NCBI GenBank assembly: GCA_041394145.1
Contig: JAWKIW010000003.1
Span: 186,001 to 250,000 of the forward strand
Direction of reading: 5' to 3'
Source of the DNA: JAWKIW01 sp041394145
Lineage (GTDB): Bacteria > Actinomycetota > Acidimicrobiia > Acidimicrobiales > Acidimicrobilacustridaceae
DNA length: 64,000 nucleotides
This document shows, in pieces, positions 54,250 through 61,949 of the stretch. The notes under the pieces were generated by a model. That model saw only the letters and a program-made list of their open reading frames with translations. It did no database searches and was not told where the DNA came from. Each line of letters opens with the position of its first letter. Position 1 is the stretch's first letter. The position numbers were made by a program, and so were the translations under genes.

Positions 54250-55341
54250 CTACGTCGCCGAACGGCGGCTGGGCGCGTCGACCCGGGCGTCGGTCCCGCC
54301 CACGGGGGCGACCCTCGTGGCCCGGGCGGCGTGGGTGGCCCGCAGCTGGCCGCAGGCCGCGTCGATGTCGGTGCCGCGGTTGCGCCGGACGGTGGCGTTG
54401 ACGCCGAGGCCGGCCAGCAGGTCGCGGAAGGCGGCGACGCGGCCGGGCGGCGATCCCACGGTGGGCCACCCGGGGGTGGCGTTCAGGGGGATCAGGTTGA
54501 CGTGGGCCCGCAGCGGCCGGGCGTAGCCGGCGAGGCGCCGGGCATCCTCCTCGCGGTCGTTCACCCCGTCGATGAGCGCCCACTCGAACGAGAGCCTCCG
54601 ATGCTTGGCGGCCAGGTACTGCCGGCAGGCCTCGGCCAGGGCGTCGAGCGGGTAGCGCCGGTTGACGGGCACCAGCTCGTCGCGCAGCGCGTCGTCGGCG
54701 GCGTGCAGGGACACGGCGAGGTTCACCGGCAGCGGCGCGGTGGCCAGGCGGCGGATCCCGGGCACGATGCCGACCGTCGACAGGGTGAGGTGGCGGGCCG
54801 AGATGCCGAGGTCGTCGTGGAGCCGCTCGACGGCGGCCCACACCCGGTCGTAGTTGGCCAGTGGTTCGCCCATCCCCATGAACACGACGTTGGAGACCCG
54901 GCGCGGTCGCGACGCTCGCACGGCCCGGATGACCTGCTCGACGATCTCGCCCGTGGACAGGTTGCGCTCGAAGCCCGCCTGGCCCGTGGCGCAGAAGCCG
55001 CACCCCATGGCGCAGCCCGCCTGGGTCGACACGCACACCGTCGTCCGGTCGGCGTAGTGCATCAGCACGGTCTCGATCGACGCGCCGTCGGCGAGGGCCC
55101 ACAGCCACTTGACCGTCTCGCCATCGTCGCTCACCGACTCGGTGACCGGCGCCAGCGCCGGCGGCAGGACCTGCTCGAGGTGGGAGCGCAACCCCTTGGG
55201 CAGGTTCGTCATCTCGGTCGGGTCGGCCGCCCGACGGTGCAACCCGTCCCACACCTGGTCGACGCGGTAGCGGGGCTGGTCGGCGAGCAGCTCGCCGAGC
55301 GCGTCCCGGTCGACGTCGTAGCGGGTGCGCGGCACGGGCAT
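54250..55341 (-). CDS. rlmN: 23S rRNA/tRNA adenine-C2 methyltransferase
   Basis: 363 residues, a radical-SAM enzyme. CAMGCGFCATGQ holds the CxxxCxxC cluster; VFMGMGEPLANYD, HLTLSTVG, LAVSLHAADD and LIPLNATPGW are RlmN blocks. A C-terminal Cys (DAACGQLR) matches the second catalytic Cys position. It methylates A2503 of 23S rRNA and A37 of some tRNAs. ATG 55341 follows TAGCCT by 7 nt. Convergent with the nucleotidyltransferase gene. Confidence 0.93.
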   Translation of the reverse strand: MPVPRTRYDVDRDALGELLADQPRYRVDQVWDGLHRRAADPTEMTNLPKGLRSHLEQVLPPALAPVTESVSDDGETVKWLWALADGASIETVLMHYADRTTVCVSTQAGCAMGCGFCATGQAGFERNLSTGEIVEQVIRAVRASRPRRVSNVVFMGMGEPLANYDRVWAAVERLHDDLGISARHLTLSTVGIVPGIRRLATAPLPVNLAVSLHAADDALRDELVPVNRRYPLDALAEACRQYLAAKHRRLSFEWALIDGVNDREEDARRLAGYARPLRAHVNLIPLNATPGWPTVGSPPGRVAAFRDLLAGLGVNATVRRNRGTDIDAACGQLRATHAARATRVAPVGGTDARVDAPSRRSAT

Positions 55342-55348
55342 CGGGATC

Positions 55349-55354
55349 AGGCTA
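55349..55354 (-). promoter_or_regulatory. -10 hexamer, rlmN
   Basis: TAGCCT, 7 nt before ATG 55341. Confidence 0.5.
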
Positions 55355-55500
55355 GGGCCCCCATCACCGCCGCCGTCGGGGAGCGCATCGGGCGGTCGAT
55401 GGCGGCGGCCAGGGTGGACGAGCGCGTCACGTGGGGGAGCGAGCCGGGCGTGGGCGGGCGGGTCGGGAGCGTGCCGGGCGTGGGCCGGGCGTGCCGGCGG

Positions 55501-56235
55501 TCAGGTCACCGGCCGGGACCACCACCGGTGGCTGTCGAACACGGAGAAGCCGAGGTCGCGGTACAGGGTGCGGGCGGCGGCGTTGCTCGCCTCGACGTAG
55601 AGCATCCCGACGGTGAGGCCGCGGTCGGCCAGGTGGGTGAGACCGGCGAGGGTCAGGGCCCGGCCCAGGCCCCGCCCGTGGCGGTCGGGGTCGACGGCGA
55701 TCACGAAGATCTCGCCGACGGGCGGGTCGTCGTCGGCGTGGACCTTGGTCCAGCAGAACCCGACCATCTCGTGGTCCTGCTCGAGCACCAGGAACCCGTC
55801 GAGGTCGACCCAGGGCTCGGCGAGCGTCGCCCGCAACCGCTCGGCGTCCCAGTCGCCCTGCTCGGGGTGCCAGGCGAAGGCGCGGTTGTTGAGCTCGAGC
55901 CACGCCGCGTCGTCCGAGCCGGGGCGGAACGGGCGGGTGGCGACGGCTCCTGTCTCCCCGAGGGGAAGCGACCGGCGCATCTGGAGGACCTCGCGCACCA
56001 GGGTGAACCCGGTGTCGGCCGCCAGCTCCTCGATGGCGGCGGCGGCCGGCTCGGCGTCGAGGACCAGGTGCTCGGCCCGGTAGGCGAGGGCGAGGCCCTC
56101 GGCCTCGGCGAGCAGGTCGGGGCCGTCGGCCAGCAGCCGCCCGTCGGTGGCCGCCGCCCGGAGCCGGGCCGCGACGGCGTCGAGGTCCTCGGCGTCGACC
56201 CCGGTGAGGGGCGGTTCCGTGGCGAGGCGCAGCAT
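55501..56235 (-). CDS. mshD: mycothiol synthase
   Basis: 244 residues of the GNAT fold. The C-terminal half is diagnostic: GFCWTKVHADD, GEIFVIAVDPDRHGRGLGRAL (acetyl-CoA loop), LYVEASNAAARTLYRDLGF and FDSHRWW at the end. It acetylates Cys-GlcN-Ins in the last step of mycothiol synthesis. The protein is shorter than the 300-residue two-GNAT mycobacterial enzyme because the N-terminal domain is reduced. ATG 56235 lies 8 nt after TAGCCT, a mirror image of the nth promoter. Confidence 0.88.
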   Translation of the reverse strand: MLRLATEPPLTGVDAEDLDAVAARLRAAATDGRLLADGPDLLAEAEGLALAYRAEHLVLDAEPAAAAIEELAADTGFTLVREVLQMRRSLPLGETGAVATRPFRPGSDDAAWLELNNRAFAWHPEQGDWDAERLRATLAEPWVDLDGFLVLEQDHEMVGFCWTKVHADDDPPVGEIFVIAVDPDRHGRGLGRALTLAGLTHLADRGLTVGMLYVEASNAAARTLYRDLGFSVFDSHRWWSRPVT

Positions 56236-56243
56236 CGCCGCCG

Positions 56244-56249
56244 AGGCTA
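56244..56249 (-). promoter_or_regulatory. -10 hexamer, mshD
   Basis: TAGCCT, 8 nt before ATG 56235; 14 bases from the opposite nth hexamer. Confidence 0.5.
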
Positions 56250-56263
56250 TCCCCGCCCGCCGG

Positions 56264-56269
56264 TAGCCT
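56264..56269 (+). promoter_or_regulatory. -10 hexamer, nth
   Basis: TAGCCT, 8 nt before ATG 56278; identical hexamer and spacing to mshD on the other strand. Confidence 0.5.
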
Positions 56270-56277
56270 CGGCCGCC

Positions 56278-56919
56278 ATGGGACGGCCCCGCACCCCGGC
56301 CGGTCGCGCCCGCGAGACGAATCGGCGCCTCACCGAGGAGTACCCCGATGCGCACTGCGAGCTCGACCACCGCAACCCCTACGAGCTGCTCGCCGCCACC
56401 ATCCTGTCCGCCCAGTGCACCGACGCCCGCGTCAACCAGGTGACCCCGGCGCTGTTCGGGCGCTACCCGACCCCCGACGACCTCGCCCACGCCGACCCGG
56501 CCGACGTCGAGGACCTGATCCGGTCGACCGGGTTCTACAAGAACAAGACCAGGAGCCTGATCGGGATGGCCGGCGCCCTCGTCGACCGGTTCGGCGGCGA
56601 GGTGCCCGGGCGGATGCAGGATCTGGTCACCGTGCCCGGGGTCGGGCGCAAGACGGCCAACGTGGTGCGCAGCGTGGCCCTGGGCCTCCCGGGCCTGCCC
56701 GTCGACACCCACGTCGGACGGCTGTCCCGCCGGCTCGGGCTCACCACCGAGACCGATCCGGTGAAGGTCGAGCACGAGCTGGGCGCCATGTTGCCCGCCC
56801 GGGAGTGGGGGACCTTCAGCCTCCGGTTGATCCTGCACGGCCGCCGGGTGTGCGTCGCCCGCCGTCCCGACTGCGCGGCGTGCGTGCTGCGCGACTTCTG
56901 CCCGTCCTCGGCCGTGTGA
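56278..56919 (+). CDS. nth: endonuclease III
   Basis: 213 residues. LSAQCTDARVNQVTPALF and the helix-hairpin-helix VPGVGRKTANVVRSV with its catalytic Lys, the catalytic Asp in VDTHVGRLSRRLG, and the C-X6-C-X2-C-X5-C iron-sulfur cluster at the end are all intact. It removes oxidised pyrimidines. ATG 56278 follows TAGCCT by 8 nt. It is divergent from mshD, so mycothiol synthesis and oxidative base repair share a 42-base intergenic region. Confidence 0.93.
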   Translation: MGRPRTPAGRARETNRRLTEEYPDAHCELDHRNPYELLAATILSAQCTDARVNQVTPALFGRYPTPDDLAHADPADVEDLIRSTGFYKNKTRSLIGMAGALVDRFGGEVPGRMQDLVTVPGVGRKTANVVRSVALGLPGLPVDTHVGRLSRRLGLTTETDPVKVEHELGAMLPAREWGTFSLRLILHGRRVCVARRPDCAACVLRDFCPSSAV

Positions 56920-57046
56920 CCGCACCGGACCCGGACCCGGTCCCGCCGCCCCGCGTCCGCCTCGACCTCCCAGGTCGACCCCCGGCCGCGGCCGGGCGTC
57001 GGCATCCGCCCGGAGCGGGCTCGGCGCCCTGGGGTGACCGATGTCG

Positions 57047-57066
57047 CCCCCGGATTTCCCCGGGGG
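57047..57066 (+). terminator. GC hairpin after nth
   Basis: CCCCCGG (57047-57053), a six-base loop and CCGGGGG (57060-57066) form a perfect 7-bp stem 127 bases after the nth stop, with no U-tract. It lies just ahead of the candidate small-RNA promoter. Confidence 0.35.
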
Positions 57067-57072
57067 TGGCGG

Positions 57073-57101
57073 TTCCGGTTTCGACCTCCATGCGTTATGG
57101 T
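57073..57101 (+). promoter_or_regulatory. candidate small-RNA promoter
   Basis: TTCCGG (57073-57078), 17 bases, TATGGT (57096-57101). The spacing is ideal and the -10 fits the local TANNNT pattern, but the -35 is weak. The predicted start near 57108 falls directly before three adjacent hairpins. Confidence 0.4.
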
Positions 57102-57107
57102 GGCCTC

Positions 57108-57203
57108 ACACCAGGTTCCCGCCGCCTGGTTGCTGGCGACACGTCTGGGATCCGCCGCCCAGTGTCGCCCCGCCGGCGCCCTTCGGGGCGCCGGCGCTCG
57201 TTG
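57108..57203 (+). ncRNA. candidate structured small RNA, three consecutive hairpins
   Basis: Three stems follow the promoter with almost no gap. H1 pairs ACCAGG (57110-57115) with CCTGGT (57125-57130). H2 pairs GGCGACA (57135-57141) with TGTCGCC (57163-57169), and inside it CTGGG (57145-57149) with CCCAG (57158-57162). H3 is an 11-bp stem CGCCGGCGCCC / GGGCGCCGGCG closed by a TTCG tetraloop (57171-57196). No credible protein frame crosses it. I do not recognise a known RNA family. It could instead be a bidirectional terminator between nth and the gene at 57252. Confidence 0.4.
57171..57196. terminator. 11-bp hairpin with TTCG tetraloop
   Basis: A perfect, extremely stable stem-loop that can act in either direction: as the 3' end of the candidate RNA, or 56 bases after the stop of the minus-strand gene at 57252. 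There is no U-tract. Confidence 0.5.
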
Positions 57204-57251
57204 GGCGACGCGGTGCCGGCCGGCCGCCCGGCGGCGCTCGATCGGCGCCGC

Positions 57252-57442
57252 TCAGGACCGGCGGCGCAGCAAGGCGTGGAGCCGCCGGGCCCCGCCGCGC
57301 AGGGCGCGCCCACCTCGTAGAGGTCGGCGGCCATCGCCTCGTCGCGGGCCTGCTCGGCCCGCTCGGCGGCGGCGGCGACCCGCTCGACGAGTCCGTCGAG
57401 CTGGGAGGCCACCGACGACAGCTCGGGGATCTCGTCGGCCAT
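57252..57442 (-). CDS. small coiled-coil protein divergent from hisD, one frameshift
   Basis: ATG 57442 opens MADEIPELSSVASQLDGLVERVAAA..., a heptad-like Leu/Val pattern, up to ADLYEV. The frame then breaks at CCC 57309-57311, one base short. Restoring it gives GRALRGGARRLHALLRRRS and a stop at 57252, for 63 residues. An acidic-to-basic helical protein of this size opposite hisD looks like a real gene, but I do not know its function. Confidence 0.55.
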
Positions 57443-57508
57443 CGGCCCACTCGCGCGGCGGCGGTCGCGACGCCCGAAGCTCGTTTCGGGCCCGGCACGG
57501 GCCACCGG

Positions 57509-57514
57509 TAGCGT
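57509..57514 (+). promoter_or_regulatory. -10 hexamer, his operon
   Basis: TAGCGT, 9 nt before the hisD ATG; TTCGGG 18 bases upstream (57485-57490) is a weak -35. Confidence 0.5.
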
Positions 57515-57523
57515 TGGCCCGTC

Positions 57524-58843
57524 ATGGGCATCCTCAACCGTCTCGACCTGCGCGGCCGGCGCGGCGACCTGCGCGACGTGCTGCCGCGGCCCGACGCGGG
57601 CGGCGACGAGCCGGTGGCCGCGGTGCAGGCCATCCTCGCCGAGGTCCGGGCCCGGGGCGACGACGCCGTGCGCGAGCTGACCGAGCGCTTCGACGGCGTG
57701 ACCCTCGCCGACCTGCGGGTGCCCGACGCCGAGATCGACCGAGCCGTCCGGGAGGCCGATCCGGCCCTGGTCGACGCCCTTCGGACGGCGGCCGACGCCG
57801 TCCGGTCCTTCCACGAGGCCCAGCGCCGGCCCGACCACGACGTCGCCCGCGACGGCCTCGTCGTGCGGGGTCGCACCGTGCCCGTCGAGCGGGCCGGCGT
57901 CTACGTGCCCGGCGGCCGCGGCGCCTACCCGTCCACCGTGCTGATGACGGCGGTGCCCGCCCGCGTGGCCGGGGTCGACGAGGTGGTGCTGTGCGTCCCA
58001 CCGGCGCGCGGCACCGGGCGGGTCCACCCGAGCGTCCTCGTGGCCGCCTCGATCGCCGACGTCGACGAGGTCTACGCCATCGGCGGCGCGCAGGCGATCG
58101 CCGCCATGGCCTATGGCACCGAGACCATCGCCCCGGTCGACGTCATCGTGGGGCCGGGGAACCTCTACGTCGCCATCGCCAAGCGGGAGGTCTCCGGCGT
58201 CGTCGGCATCCCGTCGGCGTTCGCCGGGCCGTCCGAGATCGTGGTGATCGCCGACGAGGCGACCCCCGTCGACTTCGCCGCCGTCGACGTCGTCGTGCAG
58301 GCCGAGCACGGCCCCGACGGGCTCGCCTGGCTGGTGACCTGGTCGCCCGAGGCCGCCGACGCCATCGACGACGCCGTCGCCCGCATCGTGGCCGACTCGC
58401 CGCGCCGCGCCGACATCGAGTCGACCTTCGCCCAGGGCGGCTACGCCGTGCTGGTCGACGGCCCCGAGCAGGCGGTGGCCGTCGCCAACGCCATCGCCCC
58501 CGAGCACCTCCAGCTCATGAACGCCGACCCCGAGGCCCTCGTACCGCTCGTGCGCCACGCCGGTGCCGTGTTCTGCGGGCCGCTCGCCCCGGCCAGCCTG
58601 GGCGACTACGCCGCCGGCCCCTCCCACGTGCTGCCCACGCACGGCTCGGCCCGGTTCGGCTCCGCGCTCACGGTCGACGACTTCACCAAGCAGGTCCACG
58701 TGGTCACCGTCGACGCGGAGGCCTTCTCCCGGCTGGCGCCCGTGGTCGCCACCATCGCCGACGCCGAGGGCTTCGCCGCCCACGCCGACTCCGTCCGCCG
58801 CCGGCTGGCGGCGCTCGACCGGGGCGAGGAGGCCGCGCCGTGA
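57524..58843 (+). CDS. hisD: histidinol dehydrogenase
   Basis: 439 residues. GRTVPVERAGVYVPGGRGAYPSTVL, VIVGPGNLYVAIAKREV, GPSEIVVIADE and AEHGPDGLAWLVT are HisD blocks; the zinc and catalytic His/Glu residues lie in EHLQLM and in GPSHVLPTHG. It oxidises histidinol twice to histidine. ATG 57524 follows TAGCGT by 9 nt, so the his operon is probably leaderless. It overlaps hisC by 4 bases. Confidence 0.95.
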   Translation: MGILNRLDLRGRRGDLRDVLPRPDAGGDEPVAAVQAILAEVRARGDDAVRELTERFDGVTLADLRVPDAEIDRAVREADPALVDALRTAADAVRSFHEAQRRPDHDVARDGLVVRGRTVPVERAGVYVPGGRGAYPSTVLMTAVPARVAGVDEVVLCVPPARGTGRVHPSVLVAASIADVDEVYAIGGAQAIAAMAYGTETIAPVDVIVGPGNLYVAIAKREVSGVVGIPSAFAGPSEIVVIADEATPVDFAAVDVVVQAEHGPDGLAWLVTWSPEAADAIDDAVARIVADSPRRADIESTFAQGGYAVLVDGPEQAVAVANAIAPEHLQLMNADPEALVPLVRHAGAVFCGPLAPASLGDYAAGPSHVLPTHGSARFGSALTVDDFTKQVHVVTVDAEAFSRLAPVVATIADAEGFAAHADSVRRRLAALDRGEEAAP

Positions 58844-59904
58844 TCCGGCCCCGCGACGACCTCGCCCTCATGGAGGGCTACCACTCGCCCCAGGTGGCGG
58901 TCGACGTCCGCCTCAACACCAACGAGTCGCCCGAGCCGCCGCCGTCGAGCTGGGTCGACGAGCTGGCGGTCGCCGTGCGCGACGTCGACTGGCACCGGTA
59001 CCCCGACCGCTCGGCCTCCGCCCTGCGGACCGCCATCGGAGCGCTGCACGGCGTCGGGCCCGAGCAGGTCTTCGCCGCCAACGGCTCCAACGAGGTCCTC
59101 CAGACCGTGCTGCTCACCTACGGGGGCGCCGGACGCACCGCGGCCGTCTGGGAGCCCACCTATGCGCTGCACGGCCACATCGCCCGGCTCACGGGCACGG
59201 CCGTGGCCGAGGGGGAGCGGGGCCCCGACTTCGCCACCGATCTCGACGAGGTCCGGCGGGTGTTCGCCGAGGCGGCGCCGTCGGTGGCCTTCCTGTGCTC
59301 GCCCAACAACCCGACGGGGGTGGTCGACGACGAGGCGACGGTGCGCGCCGCCCTCGACCTCGCCGTCGCCCACGACGCCCTCCTGGTGGTCGACGAGGCC
59401 TACGGGCAGTTCGCCCCGTGGTCGGCGCTGTCGCTGGTGGCCGACGAGGTGCCGCTCGTCGTCACCCGGACCTACTCCAAGACGTGGTCGATGGCGGCGG
59501 CCCGCCTCGGGTACCTGGTCGGGCCCGCCGCGGTGGTGGCCGAGCTCGAGCAGGTGGTCCTGCCCTACCACCTGGATGCCCTGAAGCAGCTGGCGGGCAC
59601 GCTGGCCGTCGCCCACGTGGCCGAGATGGAGGCCCGCGTCGCCCGCCTGGTCGAGGAGCGAGGTCGCCTGGTGGCCGGCCTGGCCGAGCTGCCCGTCGAC
59701 GTCTGGCCCTCGGGCGCCAACTTCGTGCTGTTCCGCCCGCGCCACGCCGACGGTGCCGACGTGTGGCGGCGGCTGGTCGATCGGTCCGTGCTGGTGCGCG
59801 ACTGCTCGTCGTGGCCCCGCCTGGAGGGCTGCCTCCGGGTCACGGTCGGCACCCCCGACGAGGACGACGCGTTCCTCACCGCCCTGGAGGAGATCCTGCG
59901 ATGA
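58840..59904 (+). CDS. hisC: histidinol-phosphate aminotransferase
   Basis: 354 residues, a fold-type I PLP enzyme. RLNTNESPEPPP at the N-terminus, ANGSNEVLQTVL, CSPNNPTG, VDEAYGQF and the PLP Lys in RTYSKTWSMAAARLG are all in place. GTG 58840 overlaps the hisD stop (GTGA) and has GAGGAGG upstream. It ends in ATGA shared with hisB, which argues for tight translational coupling. Confidence 0.95.
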   Translation: MIRPRDDLALMEGYHSPQVAVDVRLNTNESPEPPPSSWVDELAVAVRDVDWHRYPDRSASALRTAIGALHGVGPEQVFAANGSNEVLQTVLLTYGGAGRTAAVWEPTYALHGHIARLTGTAVAEGERGPDFATDLDEVRRVFAEAAPSVAFLCSPNNPTGVVDDEATVRAALDLAVAHDALLVVDEAYGQFAPWSALSLVADEVPLVVTRTYSKTWSMAAARLGYLVGPAAVVAELEQVVLPYHLDALKQLAGTLAVAHVAEMEARVARLVEERGRLVAGLAELPVDVWPSGANFVLFRPRHADGADVWRRLVDRSVLVRDCSSWPRLEGCLRVTVGTPDEDDAFLTALEEILR

Positions 59905-60500
59905 ACACCGATGTGCGCTCGGCGGGGGCCACCCGGACCACCCACGAGACCGAGATCAAGGTGATGCTGCTGCTCGACGGCTCCGGTGACACCGACTGCC
60001 TCACCGGTCTGCCGTTCTTCGACCACATGCTCGACCAGCTCGGCCGCCACGGCGGCATGGACCTGCTGGTGAGCGCCAAGGGCGACCTGCACGTCGATGC
60101 CCACCACACGGTGGAGGACACCGGCATCCTGCTCGGCGAGTCGTTCGCGTCGGCGCTCGGTGACAAGGCCGGCGTCCGCCGGTTCGGGTCGAACCGGGTC
60201 CCGCTCGACGAGGCGCTCGTCGACGTCGCCCTCGACCTGTCGGGGCGGCCCTACCTCCACTACGAGATGGACTACCCGGGCGAGAAGATCTTCGGCGACC
60301 CGCCGTTCGACCCCCAGCTCATGGAGGAGTTCTGGCGGGCCTTCGTCACCTCGGCCGGCATCACGTTGCACATCGCCCTGGTGCGGGGGCGCAACACCCA
60401 CCACATCGTCGAGGCGTCGGTGAAGGCCGTCGCCCGCTCGCTGCGCGACGCCGTGCGCATCGAGGGCTCGGGCATCCCCTCCACCAAGGGCCTGCTGTGA
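59901..60500 (+). CDS. hisB: imidazoleglycerol-phosphate dehydratase
   Basis: 199 residues, the monofunctional form. THETEIKVMLLLDG, FFDHMLDQLGRHG, DAHHTVEDTGILLG and NTHHIVEASVKAVARSL supply the Mn-binding His and Glu clusters of both pseudo-repeats. It overlaps hisC by 4 bases and is followed by hisH after 13. Confidence 0.95.
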   Translation: MNTDVRSAGATRTTHETEIKVMLLLDGSGDTDCLTGLPFFDHMLDQLGRHGGMDLLVSAKGDLHVDAHHTVEDTGILLGESFASALGDKAGVRRFGSNRVPLDEALVDVALDLSGRPYLHYEMDYPGEKIFGDPPFDPQLMEEFWRAFVTSAGITLHIALVRGRNTHHIVEASVKAVARSLRDAVRIEGSGIPSTKGLL

Positions 60501-60513
60501 GGCGGGCGTCGCC

Positions 60514-61131
60514 GTGACCCTGGTCGCGGTCCTCGACTACGGGATCGGCAACCTCCGCTCGGCCCAGAAGGCCCTCCAACGGGTCGGGGCCGACGCCCGC
60601 CTCACCGCCGACCCGGCCGTGGTGCGCGACGCCGCCGGCGTCGTGCTGCCCGGCGTCGGCAACTTCGGCCGGTGCATGGCGGCGCTGCGGGCCAGCGGGC
60701 TCGACGAGCTGGCGGTGGCGGCGGTGGAGGCGGACCGCCCCTTCCTCGGCATCTGCGTGGGCATGCAGCTGCTGTACGAGGCCTCCGAGGAGTCACCCGG
60801 GGTCGCCGGCCTCGGCCTGCTGCCGGGCACGGTCCGGTGGCTCCCCGACACGGTCAAGCGGCCCCAGATGCAGTGGAACGTGCTCGACGTCGTGCGGCCG
60901 GCGGCCATGTTCACCGGCCTCGACCACCCGACCTGGGTCTACTTCGTGCACTCGTTCGCCGGCGAGGCGACCTCCGACGTGGTCGCCACGTGTGACTACG
61001 GCGGACCGGTGACGGCCGCCGTCGAGCGGGGCCGGCTGTGGGCCACCCAGTTCCACCCGGAGAAGTCGGCGCACAACGGCCTGCGCCTGCTGGCCAACTT
61101 CGTCGCCGCCGCCGAGGCGGCCGGGCCGTGA
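60514..61131 (+). CDS. hisH: imidazole glycerol phosphate synthase, glutaminase subunit
   Basis: 205 residues, a class I glutaminase. DYGIGNLRSAQKAL at the N-terminus, the Cys nucleophile in FLGICVGMQLL (about residue 81), VYFVHSF, and the His-Glu pair in TQFHPEKS near the C-terminus. It feeds ammonia to HisF, which is not in this window. GTG 60514. A 70-base gap separates it from hisA. Confidence 0.95.
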   Translation: MTLVAVLDYGIGNLRSAQKALQRVGADARLTADPAVVRDAAGVVLPGVGNFGRCMAALRASGLDELAVAAVEADRPFLGICVGMQLLYEASEESPGVAGLGLLPGTVRWLPDTVKRPQMQWNVLDVVRPAAMFTGLDHPTWVYFVHSFAGEATSDVVATCDYGGPVTAAVERGRLWATQFHPEKSAHNGLRLLANFVAAAEAAGP

Positions 61132-61201
61132 CCCACTGCGCCATCGCCCCCCGACCCGGGGCCGTGACCCACCCAGCCGTCGGCCCGGAGGCCGTCCCCT
61201 G

Positions 61202-61938
61202 ATGGACCTGTTCCCCGCCATCGACCTGCTCGACGGCCGCTGCGTCCGCCTCTACCAGGGCGACTACCAGCGCGAGACCGTCTACGGCGAGGACCCGGTG
61301 GTCCACGCCCAGGCGTTCGCCCGGGCCGGTGCCCGCTGGATCCACGTGGTCGACCTCGGCGCGGCCCGCACCGGCGAGCCGACCAACCGGGACGCCATCG
61401 CCGCCATCACCGCGGCCGTCGACGTGCCGGTGCAGACCGGCGGCGGCGTCCGCAGCGTCGGCGCGGCCGAGGCGCTGTTCGCCGCCGGCGTCACCCGCGT
61501 CGTGCTGGGCACGGCTGCCCTCGAGAGCCCCGGCTTCGTGCGTCGTCTGGCCGACCGGCACCCGGTGGCCGTCGGCCTCGACGTGCGAGGGCGGGAGGTC
61601 GCCATCCGGGGCTGGGAGCACGGCAGCGGCACCGACGTCGTCGACCTGCTCGGAGAGTTCGAGGGCTCGGCGGTCGCGGCCTTCGTGGTGACCCAGATCA
61701 GCCGGGACGGGACCCTCGAGGGCCCGACCTGGCCGGTCTGGGCACGGTCCTCGCCCACACCGAGACGCCCATCGTCGCCTCGGGTGGCGTCGGCACGCTC
61801 GACGACCTCCGAGCCCTGGCTCGGTTGCACGACGGCACCCGACGCCTGGCGGGGGCCATCGTCGGTCGGGCGCTCTACGAGCGCCGCTTCACCGTGGAGG
61901 AGGCCTTGGCCGCCGTCGACGAGGCGCCCGCCGAGTAG
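61202..61938 (+). CDS. hisA: ProFAR isomerase (HisA/PriA), one frameshift
   Basis: A TIM barrel of about 246 codons after correction. AIDLLDGRCVRLYQGDY has the first catalytic Asp, QTGGGVRSVGAAEAL the phosphate loop, and TQISRDGTLEGP the second catalytic Asp. At CCC 61733-61735, one C short, the frame shifts; the restored frame reads DLAGLGTVLAHTETPIVASG, GGVGTLDDLRAL and IVGRALYERRFT, stopping at 61938. Whether it also does TrpF chemistry as actinobacterial PriA cannot be judged. ATG 61202 follows GGAGG at 10 nt. Confidence 0.92.
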
Positions 61939-61941
61939 GTT
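61936..61941 (+). promoter_or_regulatory. -10 hexamer overlapping the hisA stop codon
   Basis: TAGGTT, 8 nt before GTG 61950; its TAG is the hisA stop. Confidence 0.45.
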
Positions 61942-61949
61942 GCCCGCCC

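Noticed and set aside
57047..57130. Cobalamin-riboswitch-like words on the minus strand (GGGAACCTGGTGTGA)
   Set aside because: The pairing partners and the CCGCCACT-type core are missing, and no B12-related gene follows.
56920..57320. Plus-strand ORF continuing after nth
   Set aside because: Pro/Arg-rich, crosses the hairpins and the opposite small gene, and has no ribosome-binding site of its own.
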